In this document: positions 22,016-33,702 of the stretch, piece after piece
Position numbering within the stretch: the stretch's first letter is position 1
Layout of the letters: each line of letters begins with the position of its first letter
NCBI GenBank assembly: GCA_036172225.1
Contig: CM069925.1
Coordinates: 21,070,225 to 21,134,224 of the forward strand
Length of the DNA: 64,000 nt
Source: Cryptocoryne crispatula var. balansae
Taxonomy: Eukaryota; Streptophyta; Magnoliopsida; Alismatales; Araceae
Direction: 5' to 3'
Program-made: the position numbers and the translations under genes
The notes under the pieces: model-generated
The model's database searches: none
What the model saw: only the letters and a program-made list of their open reading frames with translations
What the model was told of the DNA's origin: nothing

Positions 22016-24640
22016 ATTTTTAGACCCAAATAAAATGCCATAAATTTTTATAAAAATGCTAAAAAATTATACAATTTATTTAATGAGTTATTAAAGTGTT
22101 TAATGACTTATGAAATAAGTTTTTATATTTTTTTAATTGCATTATATTATTTTTATTTTAAAATTAATGACTATATAAATTTTTAAAAATTATTTAATAA
22201 ATTTATAAAATGTTTATGAACATGTTAGATAGTTTTGGGCTCTTGGTACTATAGAATCATTTTAATAAATTATTTTAAAATTATTATTGATTAAATTAGT
22301 GCTCAAATTTATTATTAAAAATATAATTATGAAGAATTATGATTTTAAAATTAATTTAATGCTCTAAAAACTTTGGGAAAACATTGTGAATAGTTTACAT
22401 ATGTATTTCATGTTATTTACTTTATGAAAATTTGATAAGTATGAAATTGAGAATTTCAAAAATTATAGTATATAATTTTACAGTGGTATATATGATATAT
22501 CTCATATAATATTAGTGTGTATATGGAGGTGATCATGAACTTAAATATGCTTAGCTTGTGATTGCTTGGTTAATTATGTTGGTTATATTATTAAATAGGG
22601 CATGTGTGTGCCTCCTCTATCTCTATACATTCTGATTGTACATTCTACCTCCACCCATTTATGCATTCTTCTTGGGTAAAACCATAGTTTCTTAAATGAT
22701 ATGTACATTTGTGGGTTTGTGTACCTTAAGCTGCTTGCAATAGTTAGAAGTTAGTTCATGGAAGATTGGCAAGAGGGACCACTTGGAGAAGCACCCTTCT
22801 AAAGTGGGAGCATGCCAACTCAACCTCCTAAAGTAAGGATTTGCATCTATAGGGGTGCCTTAGGTGTATGCTTAAGGTTAAGTCCATGATCACCTGTGTT
22901 TTAATGCATATTTAATATGTAGTTGTGTGCTACAGGTTACACCTTAAATATATGATATTCCAAAGGTATATTAATATTTATATGTAGCACCTATACTAAT
23001 GAGACTAAAATAAAAATTCCCTTCTCGTTATAATTAGATCTATAAATGTGAGACATTAAGAATGACTCATGTAGCCTTTTTGATGAGCCAATCTTAGATG
23101 GATGGGTTTGTTGTGCTACCACAAGGCCCATTCAGCAAGGGATTGGAGATCATGGCCAAGGCATTAGCTGAATTTTGGGGCGGACCATTTTTATGGCTTT
23201 GTTGTGCAACCAAAAGGGCCATGTGAAAAATTCATTCTCATAATCTAACAATCAAATTTGACTTAACTGAAAGTATATGGTTTGTTGTGCTACTACAAGA
23301 TCATAACTCTAGAGGTTTAATAACTGAGAGTTTCAAAAGTTGCAATAGGCAATAGTTGCTTATCTATTAAGTATGAGGTGATTTGTTGTGCTACCACAAG
23401 ATCTTCATCATAAGGTTAATAGGGTCGTAGTCCCCATTAGTAAGCCATCGTGATATCCCATCTTTGCATAATGAGGGTTATACAAATTCGTCAAAAATTA
23501 GTGGAAGTATAAATTAGAATGAAAGACCATATCTTAATTTTAATGAATGTTTGTAATGTTAATATAATTGTATCTCTATTGTAGAATATAATGATAAACT
23601 ATCATTAGTGTAGCATGATAGATGCTAGGTAGTTTAATGGCTCACACTTCTTAGATCGATTTAGAACTAAGAGAATTGGTCTCATAGTTGACCCTATTAG
23701 CTATCTTACTTGAGGAAAAGGTATCTCGTACACTATCTAACGATGTGAGAGAAGATAAGTTCTTGTCTCGTAATATTGAAAAGATGTATTGTTTGCCTTA
23801 TATTAGATGTTAACCTCTATGAGATAAAAATAGTAGTGGCAACATGGAAGGATGGATATGAGATCTATCAGTGGCGCATAATGATGAGTTATTTAAATAA
23901 AAATAAGAATAATACATTTTAAATATTTCTTGTTGGTGAGATCAATAGAAAGAAGTAAGATCATTAAATAGAAATAAAAGTAGATAGTTAAAAGTCAAAG
24001 AAGTAAGTTAAGATATTAAACCCAAATAAAACATAGCATTCTTCTACTGTCATGATGATGGTAAGTAGAAGACGAAGTGCAAAGTGTATTACACATAATA
24101 CATAAGTGGAGCTTGAGAATCTTCATGTACCCAAGTCATTAAAGTTTCATGTCTTAAATACACACCCAATAATATTAGTTATTAAATGTGTATATTATAA
24201 TGTATGATACTAGGGATGCATATAATAGTATGAGATATTGAATATGCATCATAAATCTACAAAGTGCTGTAGATAATAACAAGTAAATAAAAGCTTAAAG
24301 ATTGTTGACCTACATATGAAATGGTGCAAAATGTTGCATCATTTCTAGTGGGAGATACAAATTTCAATAGCCTTCTAAAGATGTCTTAATTATCCTTCAA
24401 AAATAACATTGTTTTCATTTCCTAGTTGAATAAATAGTGATTTATTCTATAATATGAAAATGATAATAAATATATAATAATTGGTAAAGTGTTTACCAGG
24501 GGGAGCTTGATAAAGTGCTTATTCATATTAGATATGTATGCTCTTATAATATGTGTGAATAATCCTCTTTAGATGAAGAAGATTGATATTGATCAATCTA
24601 TCCTTTAATAGTATGGTCATATTAATAAGAAAAGACTTAT
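22016..24640 (+). other. Copia leader and eroded gag region
   Basis: AT-rich, with many stops in all frames. I do not recognise a primer-binding site or gag. A short motif is repeated four times at 23,107-23,400. A gag would be expected in the second half, but I cannot support one. Confidence 0.5.
23107..23400 (+). repeat. Four copies of TTTGTTGTGCTACCACAAG
   Basis: Full or near copies start at 23,107, 23,198, 23,281 and 23,382, spaced 83-101 bp apart. The core is an imperfect palindrome (TTGTGCTACCACAA). It lies in the copia leader. Confidence 0.8.
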
Positions 24641-24679
24641 GGAATACCATTCGAATGGAAACATACAAATAAATGACTT

Positions 24680-25600
24680 GGAATCATTAACTATATGTAA
24701 GTCTTATCTTATTAAGCAAAATGACCAACTCTCCATTTATAAGACATGGAGAAAGGGTTAATGAGTTTATAAAACTCATACATCTAGATGCATGTATGCC
24801 CATGTATATTAAAGTTAGAGAATAATATTTCTACTTAATTAATTTTCAAAGATGATGTCTCTAGGTTTGGACACATGTACTTTGTGAAGTACAAATCTAA
24901 AACCTTTGAGAAATTATTTGAGAGTAAGAATGAAGTAGAGATATTAATGGAAAGAATATTAAAACTCTTTGATGAGATCAAGGAGGGGAATACTTAAGTA
25001 CATAATTCACACATAATTGAAAGATACTAATATATAATATTAATGGACACTTCTTACACATTTTAGCTTAATTGAATAGCTAAAATGAGAAGCCATATTG
25101 TGTAGGACATAATATAGACAATGACAATCTTTGCAAAATTCTTCTTTATCAATGTAGGGGTTAGTACTCAATATAGGCGCTTGATCTTAAATTGGCACCT
25201 TTTAACTTTATTCCGATTATTACATATAGGGTAAGAAGAGAGGTTAAAGCTTGACCTTAAGCAAGTTAAGGTTTTGGAATATCTGGCCTGGTGATGAAGT
25301 ATAACCCTAACTAGTTGGAATATAATATTTCGAAGTGTTAGCTTGTGGGATATCGTAAGAAAACTTATAGATATTAATATACCACCCTTATGTAGAAGGG
25401 TATATGTTGCTCAGCTTACTATAATTCTAGAGGAAGAGTTCCTCTTTAAGAATGATAGTGAGAGCAATGTATGTATGAAAGGTGTACCAGTCCCACAACC
25501 CAATGACACTTTTATTAAGGCACTAGTATATAATTACACAGGCATTTATAGGTCTTTACTTGTGTGCAATCAACCAAAGAGATATGTGTGACATATCTTG
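24680..25600 (+). pseudogene. Copia integrase and IN-RT connection, decayed
   Basis: The start of the core reads CKSYLIKQNDQLSIYKTWRKG near 24,700, corresponding to the family block C..CLxGKMTKxPFxxxGER. The next block, at 24,851, is a clean run of 48 codons: DDVSRFGHMYFVKYKSKTFE, then KLFESKNEVEILMERILKLF and DEIKEGNT, stop. This equals the copia integrase block DDYSRYGYVYLM..KSEA...F..FKNEVE...K.IK.LRSDRGGEY, with the second catalytic Asp region degraded. Near 25,390-25,520 VYVAQLTIILEEEFLFKNDS is the connection before RT. All are interrupted by stops. Confidence 0.75.
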
Positions 25601-25849
25601 GATGGAAGGAATAAGGCATAAGATGAAAATGATATTGATCCAAAGATTTATATAGAAGCAATATGAGATATTGATTCAAAAATGGGAAGAGACAATAAAA
25701 TCTAATATAAACTCTATCTATTATAATCAAGATTAGAACTTGATTGATCCACCTAAGGATATATTATTCATAAGATATAAATAGATCACTAAAGAATAGA
25801 TTGAAGTGGATTAGAAGATAGAGACCTTCAAGATAAGGATATATAGAAG

Positions 25850-26281
25850 GATATCATCTAAGTCAAATGGTTGACTATGATGAGATCTTTTACCTATGTC
25901 ATAGATCAATCCATTCAGATTTTAATTGTTACACACTATGACTATAAGATATGTCAATTGGATGTTAAGATAGTGTTTCTCTATGGTATTTTTTAGAAAC
26001 AGGTGTATATGATACAACCTAAGGGAATCATATTTCTATAACATCCAAATAGTGTGTATATAAGGTCCATTTATGAACTAAAGAAAAACTTTCCATAAAT
26101 AGTATATAAGGTTTAATGAGATTTAATCTTATGACTTCATTGGGAACAAAGAGGTGCCTTGTGTATTTATATAAGATAAGTGGGAGTACTATCATCTTTT
26201 TGAAATTTTATGTAGATGACATACTACTCATTAAGAGTATAGTAGGTGTGTTATCATAAGTGAGCCTAGCTATCAAATTAA
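25850..26281 (+). pseudogene. Copia reverse transcriptase, part 1
   Basis: Recognisable blocks: VDYDEIFYLC near 25,868, then DYKICQLDVKIVFLYGIF, stop, KQVYMIQPKGI at 25,940-26,030, and the active-site block LKFYVDDILLIKSIVGVL at 26,198-26,255. These follow the copia order (IxQMDVKTAFLNG...; YVDDILL). The RT is then cut by the solo LTR C and resumes at about 30,636. Many stops. Confidence 0.82.
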
Positions 26282-26286
26282 TCCTC

Positions 26287-29200
26287 TGTGAGAACATAGA
26301 AAAATTCTCTTTTAAGTGTTTTTTGAAAAGAGCTTTGTTTTTGTATGTTTGAATTATTGACATTCGAGTTTTCTAGCAAAATAGTTGATAGTTTATAAAT
26401 ATACTATATAGTCGGGTGATATTAAAAGAATATAGAACCGAGGTTCGGGTTCTGTGAAAATGTTTGTTTACCCCTCTTCATTGGATGGTGCGAATTTCCG
26501 ATATTCATTTACATTGAACAACTACTCGAATATCCTTTATTAACTACCATAGAAATCTTTTTGCTGAGAATGTGCACATTCACAACATGTAAAGAACACA
26601 AAGGGCACCGGCCCTTTGGGTCCCATGAGATGCAAACAATTTTGGTTAAGTTTTTGTTTTAAATCTGTTGAAAGCTTGTTAAAAATTTGATTTGTTTGGA
26701 GTTGGTTTAAGTTTAAGTTTGAAGTGTTGATTTTTGTGTTCAAGTTGAATTTCTTGGCTTTGACTGAGTTAAATCTTGAATAAGTTTTAGTTGAAGTTGT
26801 TGATGGAATTGTTTAAGTGTTGATGAACTTACGATGTTTTAAGCCATATGATCGGTTTAAGTCTGGTTGATGTGTTAAGCCTTTTTTTAACTTTGGTTGG
26901 TATTTTTGATACTGATTTAAGTGTGTTTAGTATATTTTAAGTGTCTCAAACTTCAACTCAACTTGGTTAAGTTTAAGTTAAGATTGTTAAAGATTTGATT
27001 CCTTATTTGTCTTGAAATAAATTCTAAGTGTTTTGGAGTATTTTCAATTTTTTTTTATTTTCTTATTTATGAAGTTAACTCCCACTTGAGTTAAGTAGTG
27101 TAACTCAGATGTTTGAATTTGATTAAGTATGCTTAGATTTGTCTACTTAGACTTAGTTTTATTTTAAAGTTTGATTAAGTTTGTTTTCAAATTTGGTTAA
27201 GTGTTCTTTAGATGTGTTTAAGTATGTTTATACCTAGTTTTGAGTTTAGTTTGCAACCCATCCGATCCATCGAGCTAGCATTGATGCCCGATCATAGTGG
27301 TCAAGTCAGCACTAAAGTTCACATAGTTTGTTTATATCCAAGTACATGGTACATAGGCAGTTCATATGCCTCGTTCATCAATGTCAGCAGTTCATATGCC
27401 ATGTCAAGAAATGTCCAAGTGTAGAGTGCTTCAACCTGTCAAAGGAGATTTCCTTTCCAAGCTGTAAACTCTCATGTGATCAAGAAAATTTCTACAGCAT
27501 GCCGACTTATTTTCCGATCAGTGTAAAAATTTACCCATGCTATATAGTTAAGTCTTTTTTACTTTTCCACATAGTGGGAAGGGTCCATCCGCATAGGAAG
27601 CATGTTCTATACGTACGCTTGGGTCAACATACCGGAAGCATGTCCAGACTAGCCACCCAATGAAGTATCTAGTTGTGGACTAACTCCTTAACTTAGTTTT
27701 TTTTTTGTCTAAGCCTGAGACGGTGTCCAGTGGTGAACTAACTCCCCAACCTTAGTTTTTTTAGGTGTAAAGCCTGAGGTAGCACCCAGTTGTGAGGTAA
27801 CTCCCCAGACTTAATTTTTTTAAGACCAGAGCCTAAGGTAGCACCCAGTTGTGGGCGAACTCCCCAAACTTAGTCAAATTTTAATGTGAAACCTAAGACA
27901 GAACCCAGTGGTGGGCTAACTCCTCAGACTTAGTCAAATTTAAGATTCAAGTTTAAAGTGCCCAGGGCAGCATCCAATTGTGGTTAATTCCTCAAACTTT
28001 GCCAATTTTATTCAATGTCCAATGGGCCAATTCAAGTTTCATTGTCACAGTGGGCTGGTCCTTAAGTCTGTGGGCCAATGAGGCCTATTCTTGTCTTCAT
28101 GGGCCAGCAAGGCCTTTCTTTGCACTTCAAGGCCAACAAGCCTGCATCATAACTTGTATGCCTTAGTTTTTTTTATGTTTTCTTGCGGCAGTAGTAGGTG
28201 GTGCAAACCTCCATGGAAAGAGCTGAAGAAGGACTTGTTTTGGGTGCTATTTTTGTAACTAAGCTAAAGCTATTCAAGGAAGCAAACAGAGGGCATACAT
28301 GGACCTGATTAAGGGGTGTTTTGATAGGCCAAACATGGGCTAAAAGGGAGCTTATTCTGCACATGTGGACAGAATTGGGGCCAATTGGACGGTCAAATGG
28401 AGAAGCAAAAGGGGGCTGTTCAAGTAAGCCTAATTGAAGGATTAGACAAGGGGCTAATAAAGAGCAGGCTTAAGCGCACACAAAAGGGCCTGATTGGGGA
28501 TAGATATAAGGTGTTTTAAGAACTATTTAGGTGACCATTAGATGGGTTAAACAAGGGCTGGTTTTAAGGCCATCAGAAGGGGTTAGATTTGGGCATAATC
28601 TTGAGTCTGTCTGATTGAACATCAAAAAGGGGTTGAGCATGGCCTAATTAAGGACATGTTCAGGAGCCTAAATGGCTACTAAAGGATGGTGACAAGGGGC
28701 CTGATGTTTGTGACAGCATGGAGTTGCTTGGAGATGCCAAATGGGGTTGCCCAAGGGGTTGTTTATAGGCCATCTAGGGGCTATGAACACATGGATAGCA
28801 AGGGGGCCAGAATTAGGACAACAAGGGGTCTGAAATGGAAGCTGAATTGGAGTGCTCATGGGGTTGTGGCTGGAGGCATTGTGAATGGCCAAAGAGAAGA
28901 TTGAGAGGAAGATAAAGAAGAGGGGAGGAAGAAGATGAGCTACACACTTTTCTTTCTCTACTCACCTTTTTTTTTCCTTGTACTGCAGATAGTGCTGAAG
29001 ATAGGAGGGCTATGTGCCCTTCTTCTCCTTATTTTTCTTCTTATCCTTGGTGTGCAGGTGCTGGAGGAGAAAGATAAAGTTGCTGTTTATGTTGAAAGGC
29101 CACCCAAAGGATGAAGAAGGACTGCTGCTATTGCTGGAGTTGGCACATAGACTAGGTGGTCTGGCTACACCTGCTATTGGCGCACCTACAAGAGGAAGAC

Positions 29201-30631
29201 CTTTTCTTCTTCTTCTTTTTCACTTGGCACACCAAAAATGGGCAGGAGAGCTTGTTGAATTTCTACTAAATATGTTCAAGCAAGAAGAAGGAGAGTTGGA
29301 GCAAGGTTGATGGAGCACCAAAGAGAGGAGTGGGCTGGAGCAAAGTTGGTGCACAGGTGAGCTGAGCTAGGGTGCGGCCAAGGCCAGATGGGGGACCCAT
29401 ATGCAGCTAGGGATAAGGCTGATGATTTTAGGGTCCTAATGCATAAAGAGTTATATTTTTACAAGACTTCTAATTGGGCAAGGGGACTCAACCATCTATT
29501 GGGTGTAAGATGAGAGTAGCTAGCGCATCAGCTGCTAGAATGTAGGGTGTTAAGCGCACATGGCAACTGGGATATGACTGAGGTTCAGCCATATGATGGC
29601 CATCTGATGGGGTAAGATGAGATTGAGAGAGATAAGTCAGTTGAGATGAGGATAATCTCCAAGGAGATAAGATGGTTGGAGGATAATGCTCATCTCAAGG
29701 AAAATAATGATAAACTAGAAGGAGGATATGGATAAGATAGAGTGGGGTGAGAATGTTGGTGCACCAAGTCCTAAATTTTAGGGCATTGAGCACACAAGGC
29801 AGGTGGAAAAGATCTAGGTTTGTCCAGATGAAGCATGGGTTAGCCCAATTTGGGTTAATTTTAACTCTCTAGATCTGATGGACACCATAAATTCTGACCA
29901 AAAATTAATTAAACACACCTTGAATTAATCATAAAAATATGGAATGAGCTCTGATGAACACTTATCATGTGATCCATCAAGATGTGTGATTGATATCTCT
30001 AGAATTGCATCGAATCTATGATTTTACTAATTTTTCCAATCGGTGCGATCTCAGTCGTTGATAATGCCGGAAACTATAATTAGATGCAATTGAATTCTTC
30101 TATTGGCCAAATTTCAATTCCATATATCAATATTCTCTAGAAAATTTTTTTGGATTGGGAAATTAAAATTTTGAGCTGGTAGGCTGCTCTAAAAATTATT
30201 TAGACCATTTTGCCCCTGGTGTCATTGAATACGGACTTTGATATTTCTTGCATATCTTTCCAACCAGTAGTCGAATTTTAGATATATTTCAAGCATTGTC
30301 CAGATCTATCTAACACTGATAATGTGGTGGAATTGAATTTCTCTGATGGAATCCCAACTTGTCTTAAAGTGTTGGGGGGGAAATGGTCATTTTGGCCTTT
30401 CAATGTCCATTTTCAGTGTATTGGGCACCATTGCGAAGCTCTCAACCGAGGCTGTGCAATGAGCACCTTATCTTTACCATTTGTAGCCTATCAAGCCATG
30501 TCAAGACATTTTCAGAGCTTGTTTATATCATCTGATTCTTATTTTTTCAAATCTAGGTCGAATTTTGGACCAACTTTGGCATTGCTCAAATCTGTGTTAA
30601 GCAAGATGAGCACAAAAATTTGGTGCCAACA
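26287..30631 (-). mobile_element. Solo LTR C, inverted, inserted in the copia RT (4,345 bp)
   Basis: On the minus strand it starts TGTTGGCACCAAATTTTTGTG and ends GTTCTCACA. It is the inverse of 7,989-9,194 plus 32,374-32,850 plus 47,682-50,016, without their interruptions. No internal element sequence adjoins it; the copia RT lies on both sides, so it is a solo LTR left by recombination. The candidate target duplication is weak (TCCTC on the left, TTTTC on the right). The stretch 28,930-29,400 seems to have no clear counterpart in the split LTR. Confidence 0.78.
27660..27995 (-). repeat. Tandem repeat in LTR C, six units of about 60 bp
   Basis: Units of the type GCACCCAGTTGTGGGCTAAC TCCCCAGACTTAGT recur near 27,667, 27,727, 27,783, 27,842, 27,904 and 27,969, each followed by a TTTTTAAG...AAGCCTAAGGTA segment. 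The same array, in inverse, is in the split LTR C near 48,218-48,560. Confidence 0.85.
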
Positions 30632-30635
30632 TTTT

Positions 30636-31480
30636 CCAAACTAAATATGGGTTTTAATATCTATGGAGATATATCTAAAGGTTGCTTGACCTTACCCAGT
30701 TCATGTACTTAGTTACCATAGTCAAAGGGTTTGACATGATAATCTCTATGATAAGGTTCTTACCTATGTAGTGTGGAGTTGATCTCTTTAAAGTGATGAT
30801 TTTCTTAAAATATAAAGAGATCACATGAGAATTTCCCTTACGCTTTTGCAATAGGGACTATCACATTTATGATGCTACGTACGTGGCTTGATTAATACTT
30901 TAAGTGTTATGAGCATTCATTAGGTAGTTCCATGTGAGAGTCACTAGATAATTAAAAGATGTATCCTTGAGTATGTGAGAAGCACTAAGGATGTATCTTT
31001 ATAGTATGAAGGATACGACTTGAAGCCTTGTAGTTTTATGAACACAAGCTTCTAGTCAAATAAGTCTGATAATAAGTATAAATAATGGTGGTTCAGTGAG
31101 TTAGAAGAGTTTCATGCAATAGAGTACTACTAATTCTGCAACTAATCTAAAGTAGAATGCATACTGGTTGTATACTGCTTGAGAAGCAGACTAGATGAAC
31201 ATGTTCATCTAGCTTATGAGATTGTCCCAATTTTCTCTGAAAGAGTTCCATTGTTTTGGAAAAACAATGGGGTAGAGTCAAAGTCTTATCAGATGTTTAA
31301 ACTTTTTTTGGCAATACCATATAATCATAGGGAATGTAGCTTATAAGGATATAATTAAGAATAGAGTATCTTCCACTAATAACGTTACAGATCCACTAAC
31401 TGAAGTAATTATTCAAGAAGTATTTGAGCTTCACATTGAGTTGATAGAGATCAACCAGATAGGTGATTGACTTTAGTGCA
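30636..31480 (+). pseudogene. Copia RT part 2 and RNase H, decayed
   Basis: Directly after the solo LTR the translation resumes with KLNMGFNIYGDISKGCLTLP, matching the copia block LGIKIYRDRSKRLLGLxQ. Scattered RNase H fragments follow. The end reads NNVTDPLTEVIIQEVFELHI and then ELIEINQIGD, stop, matching the terminal copia block 'NVADPLTKxLxxxxFxxHxxxMGIRxxGDW'. This confirms that both sides of the solo LTR belong to one copia element. Confidence 0.75.
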
Positions 31481-31490
31481 AGTGAGAGAT
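31481..31490 (+). promoter_or_regulatory. Putative polypurine tract of the copia element
   Basis: AGTGAGAGAT stands directly before the 3' LTR, just after the stop that ends the RNase H. Copia elements often have AGTGGGAGAT here. Confidence 0.55.
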
Positions 31491-32373
31491 TGATAGAAAT
31501 GTATGCCCTACAAGTTAATCATATATGATATGATTCGACATTTTTAGAAATATATCATTTAAATAATTAGGAAAATCTTCATTATTAGCTCTTACTAAAT
31601 GTGAATATTATAATGAAGTCCTTGATCACATGCAGTGATGATTGAATCATGATGAGATCATGATAATGAGATCGATCATCTAGAGATATGTGATCTAAAT
31701 GTTCCTAGTCATAGGATCTTTGAGATAGGACATCAATGATCCAGATAGACTAATGTGTGTGATGTCTTCTCATGGGATGAGGATGATTGATCTCATTGGT
31801 CATTAGTGTGGAGACACTGAGATACACACATAGGTGCTCATTAGTGGAATAAGTTCATTGAACTGACCAATCTAGAAACCTGATCGATATCTTGCTAAAC
31901 TATCTATTAGGTTATTCTTACATCATAATAGCATGGTTAGATCTTTGACTTAAGACGCCAAAGATGTCTTACTGAATATATCTTGTACTTTGACTATTGA
32001 CTTATGTATCATCAACTTGTTGGCCTGGTATAATTGATGTGTTGGATACAAAAGAAACTTGATGGAGGCAAATGTGCAGACAACAAGGGATCATTCACTC
32101 TCTATAGGAGAGAGAGAATGTCCTATGGGATAGCACTCTAAATCTTTAGCCAAGGTACATAGGATAATTAAAAAAAGAGTTTTTCAATTGATTCGAACCT
32201 AAGTACCGAATCCCATAGAATTGAATTATTTAGGGGTTGACAGTTGATGCCGAACTCCTAACCGACTAGGATATTGTATGAACGAAGATTTAAATTTGTG
32301 TGATAATTAATGATGAAAATACTCAATGGATGTTATTTAACTCTCCAAAGTCATTTGGGATCATAGGATGTGA
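31491..32373 (+). repeat. Copia 3' LTR (about 880 bp)
   Basis: Starts TGATAGAAATGTATGCCC. It shows the empty site for element A (GATGCCGAACTCC near 32,250). The exact 3' end is uncertain because no clean CA terminus is present; identity with the 5' LTR ends at GGATGTG (32,372). Confidence 0.82.
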
Positions 32374-32850
32374 CTTGTACCCTTTATGATTGGAAAGCCA
32401 TAAAAACTGTTATCGAATAATAGTTTTGATTTAATTTAAAGGGCATGTTCATTCAAATTGAAGGACCTATAAAAACCCAGCCTTATTGGTCTTCTTAAAA
32501 GCCCATGTTCAACCTCCCTATGTTGGTCCCATAAAGCATCAAAGATTAAGCCTTTTGAGCCCTCAATTAGATCCCTTGTTGTCCTAATTCAAGCCACCTA
32601 CTGTCTATGTGTGCATAGTCTCTTGTTGCCATCTAAAACTAGCCCTTTGGCCATCTCCAAGAGTCCCATGTTGTCACCTAGATCAGGCCCTTTGCTGCCA
32701 CCTTCCTAGCAGCCAATTAGGCTTCTAAGCATGCCCCAATCAGGCCATGTTCAACCTTCTCTGCTCACCAATTAAATAGACCCCAAGACATACTCAAATC
32801 AGACCCTTCTACTGGCCTAAAACCAGTTCCTATTCAACCCCTCTGATGGT
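32374..32850 (+). repeat. LTR C, second segment
   Basis: Resumes the LTR interrupted at 9,194; the part from about 32,560 on is the inverse of 28,560-28,850 in the solo copy, for example AATTAGGACAACAAGGG. It is rich in 'CAAGGCCC/GGGCCTG' phrases and breaks off at 32,850 at the solo LTR A. Confidence 0.75.
32468..32475 (+). promoter_or_regulatory. TATA-like box in LTR C
   Basis: TATAAAAA in GGACCTATAAAAACCCAGCC, about 1.3 kb from the LTR start once insertions are removed. A plausible promoter core; not tested by conservation, because the solo copy differs here. Confidence 0.4.
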
Positions 32851-33018
32851 TGTAAGCACTTGAATGAGAATCTGGATCTCCTTTTCCGGCCCTTATGCTT
32901 TCTTTGGAGACTTGGTGGATGGGATGTTAGTGTTTGTGGTCGCCAAGAGCCAATGACTCCAAAAGATAGTAAAATACAAATAAATGGAATGGAGAAAATA
33001 TGACCATCGTACCTCCAG

Positions 33019-33372
33019 AAGCGGATAGATTGTTGGGTTTCGACTTATCCTCTCTCGGCAGGTCAAAAGAAGAGAGCTTTAGTGAGTTCCTTTTCTTTGA
33101 TCCAGTTGAAGCTCTGTTTCAGTCAGATTTACTTTGGAAGTGGGTAGATTGTTGATTTCGATTTCTCCTCTCTCAGCCGACCCAAAGAAGAGAGCTTTAG
33201 TGAGTTCCTTTTCTTTGATCTGGTTGAAGCTCCATTTTGGTTGAATTTACTTTAGAACCAGGTAGATTGTTAGGTTTCAACTTCTCCTCTCTCGGCTGGC
33301 CGAAAGAAGAGAGCTTTAGTGAGTTCCTTTTCTTCGATCCGGTTGAAGCTCTGTTTTAGTTGGATTTACCTA
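33019..33372 (-). repeat. Triplicated 118-bp segment in solo LTR A
   Basis: The series 'GGTAGATTGTTGGGTTTCGA...CTCCTCTCTCGGCYGRCC..AAGAAGAGAGC, TTTAGTGAGTTCCTTTTC, TTTGATCCGGTTGAAGCTC' occurs three times starting near 33,019, 33,138 and 33,256. In element A it is present once per LTR (inverse, about 11,186-11,310). Confidence 0.85.
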
Positions 33373-33697
33373 AAAATGTTCATAAGAAAACACAGAAACA
33401 AGTGAAAGTATCATTAATTCTAGTGTAAGCATAACATCATGCTCAAAGTTGAATCCAAACATGCAAAAGGAAAGGAAACTAACCAGATTGGGACTAAATC
33501 CCAACCCCTATTTGAAAGGTTTAAAGATGAATGAATATACAAATGAACGGCTTAATGTATGCAAGATGACATGTTAATGAAAGTTAGAGTGAAAGGGGGG
33601 AGTAAAGAAGCGATCAGAAAGGTAAACAAACTCAAAAAAAATGTAAAATGGGGTCTACCCTACTAGTGCCCTGCTAACGGGCCGCTAGTTGTAGGTG

Positions 33698-33702
33698 CCC
33701 TG
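33698..33702. repeat. Target site duplication of element B, left copy (CCCTG)
   Basis: CCCTG adjoins the LTR end at 33,703 and recurs at 44,612-44,616. Confidence 0.88.

Larger units (their letters stand above)
9195..32373 (+). mobile_element. Ty1/copia retrotransposon with two nested insertions
   Basis: The LTRs (about 0.88 kb each) are at 9,195-22,015 (split by element A) and 31,491-32,373. The internal order is leader, integrase, RT and RNase H, as in copia. The RT is split by the solo LTR C at 26,287-30,631. Both LTRs share the start (A/TGATAGAAATNTATGCCC), the GATCATGATAATGAGATCGA phrase and the end (TTTGGGATCATAGGATGTG). The target duplication is unclear: candidate ATTTA on the left against TTGTA on the right. 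Every coding block is degenerate, so the element is long dead. Confidence 0.85.

Noticed and set aside
27978..29310. Several frames of 62-98 codons inside the solo LTR C.
   Set aside because: The counterpart LTR C does not keep them, and composition follows the local repeats.
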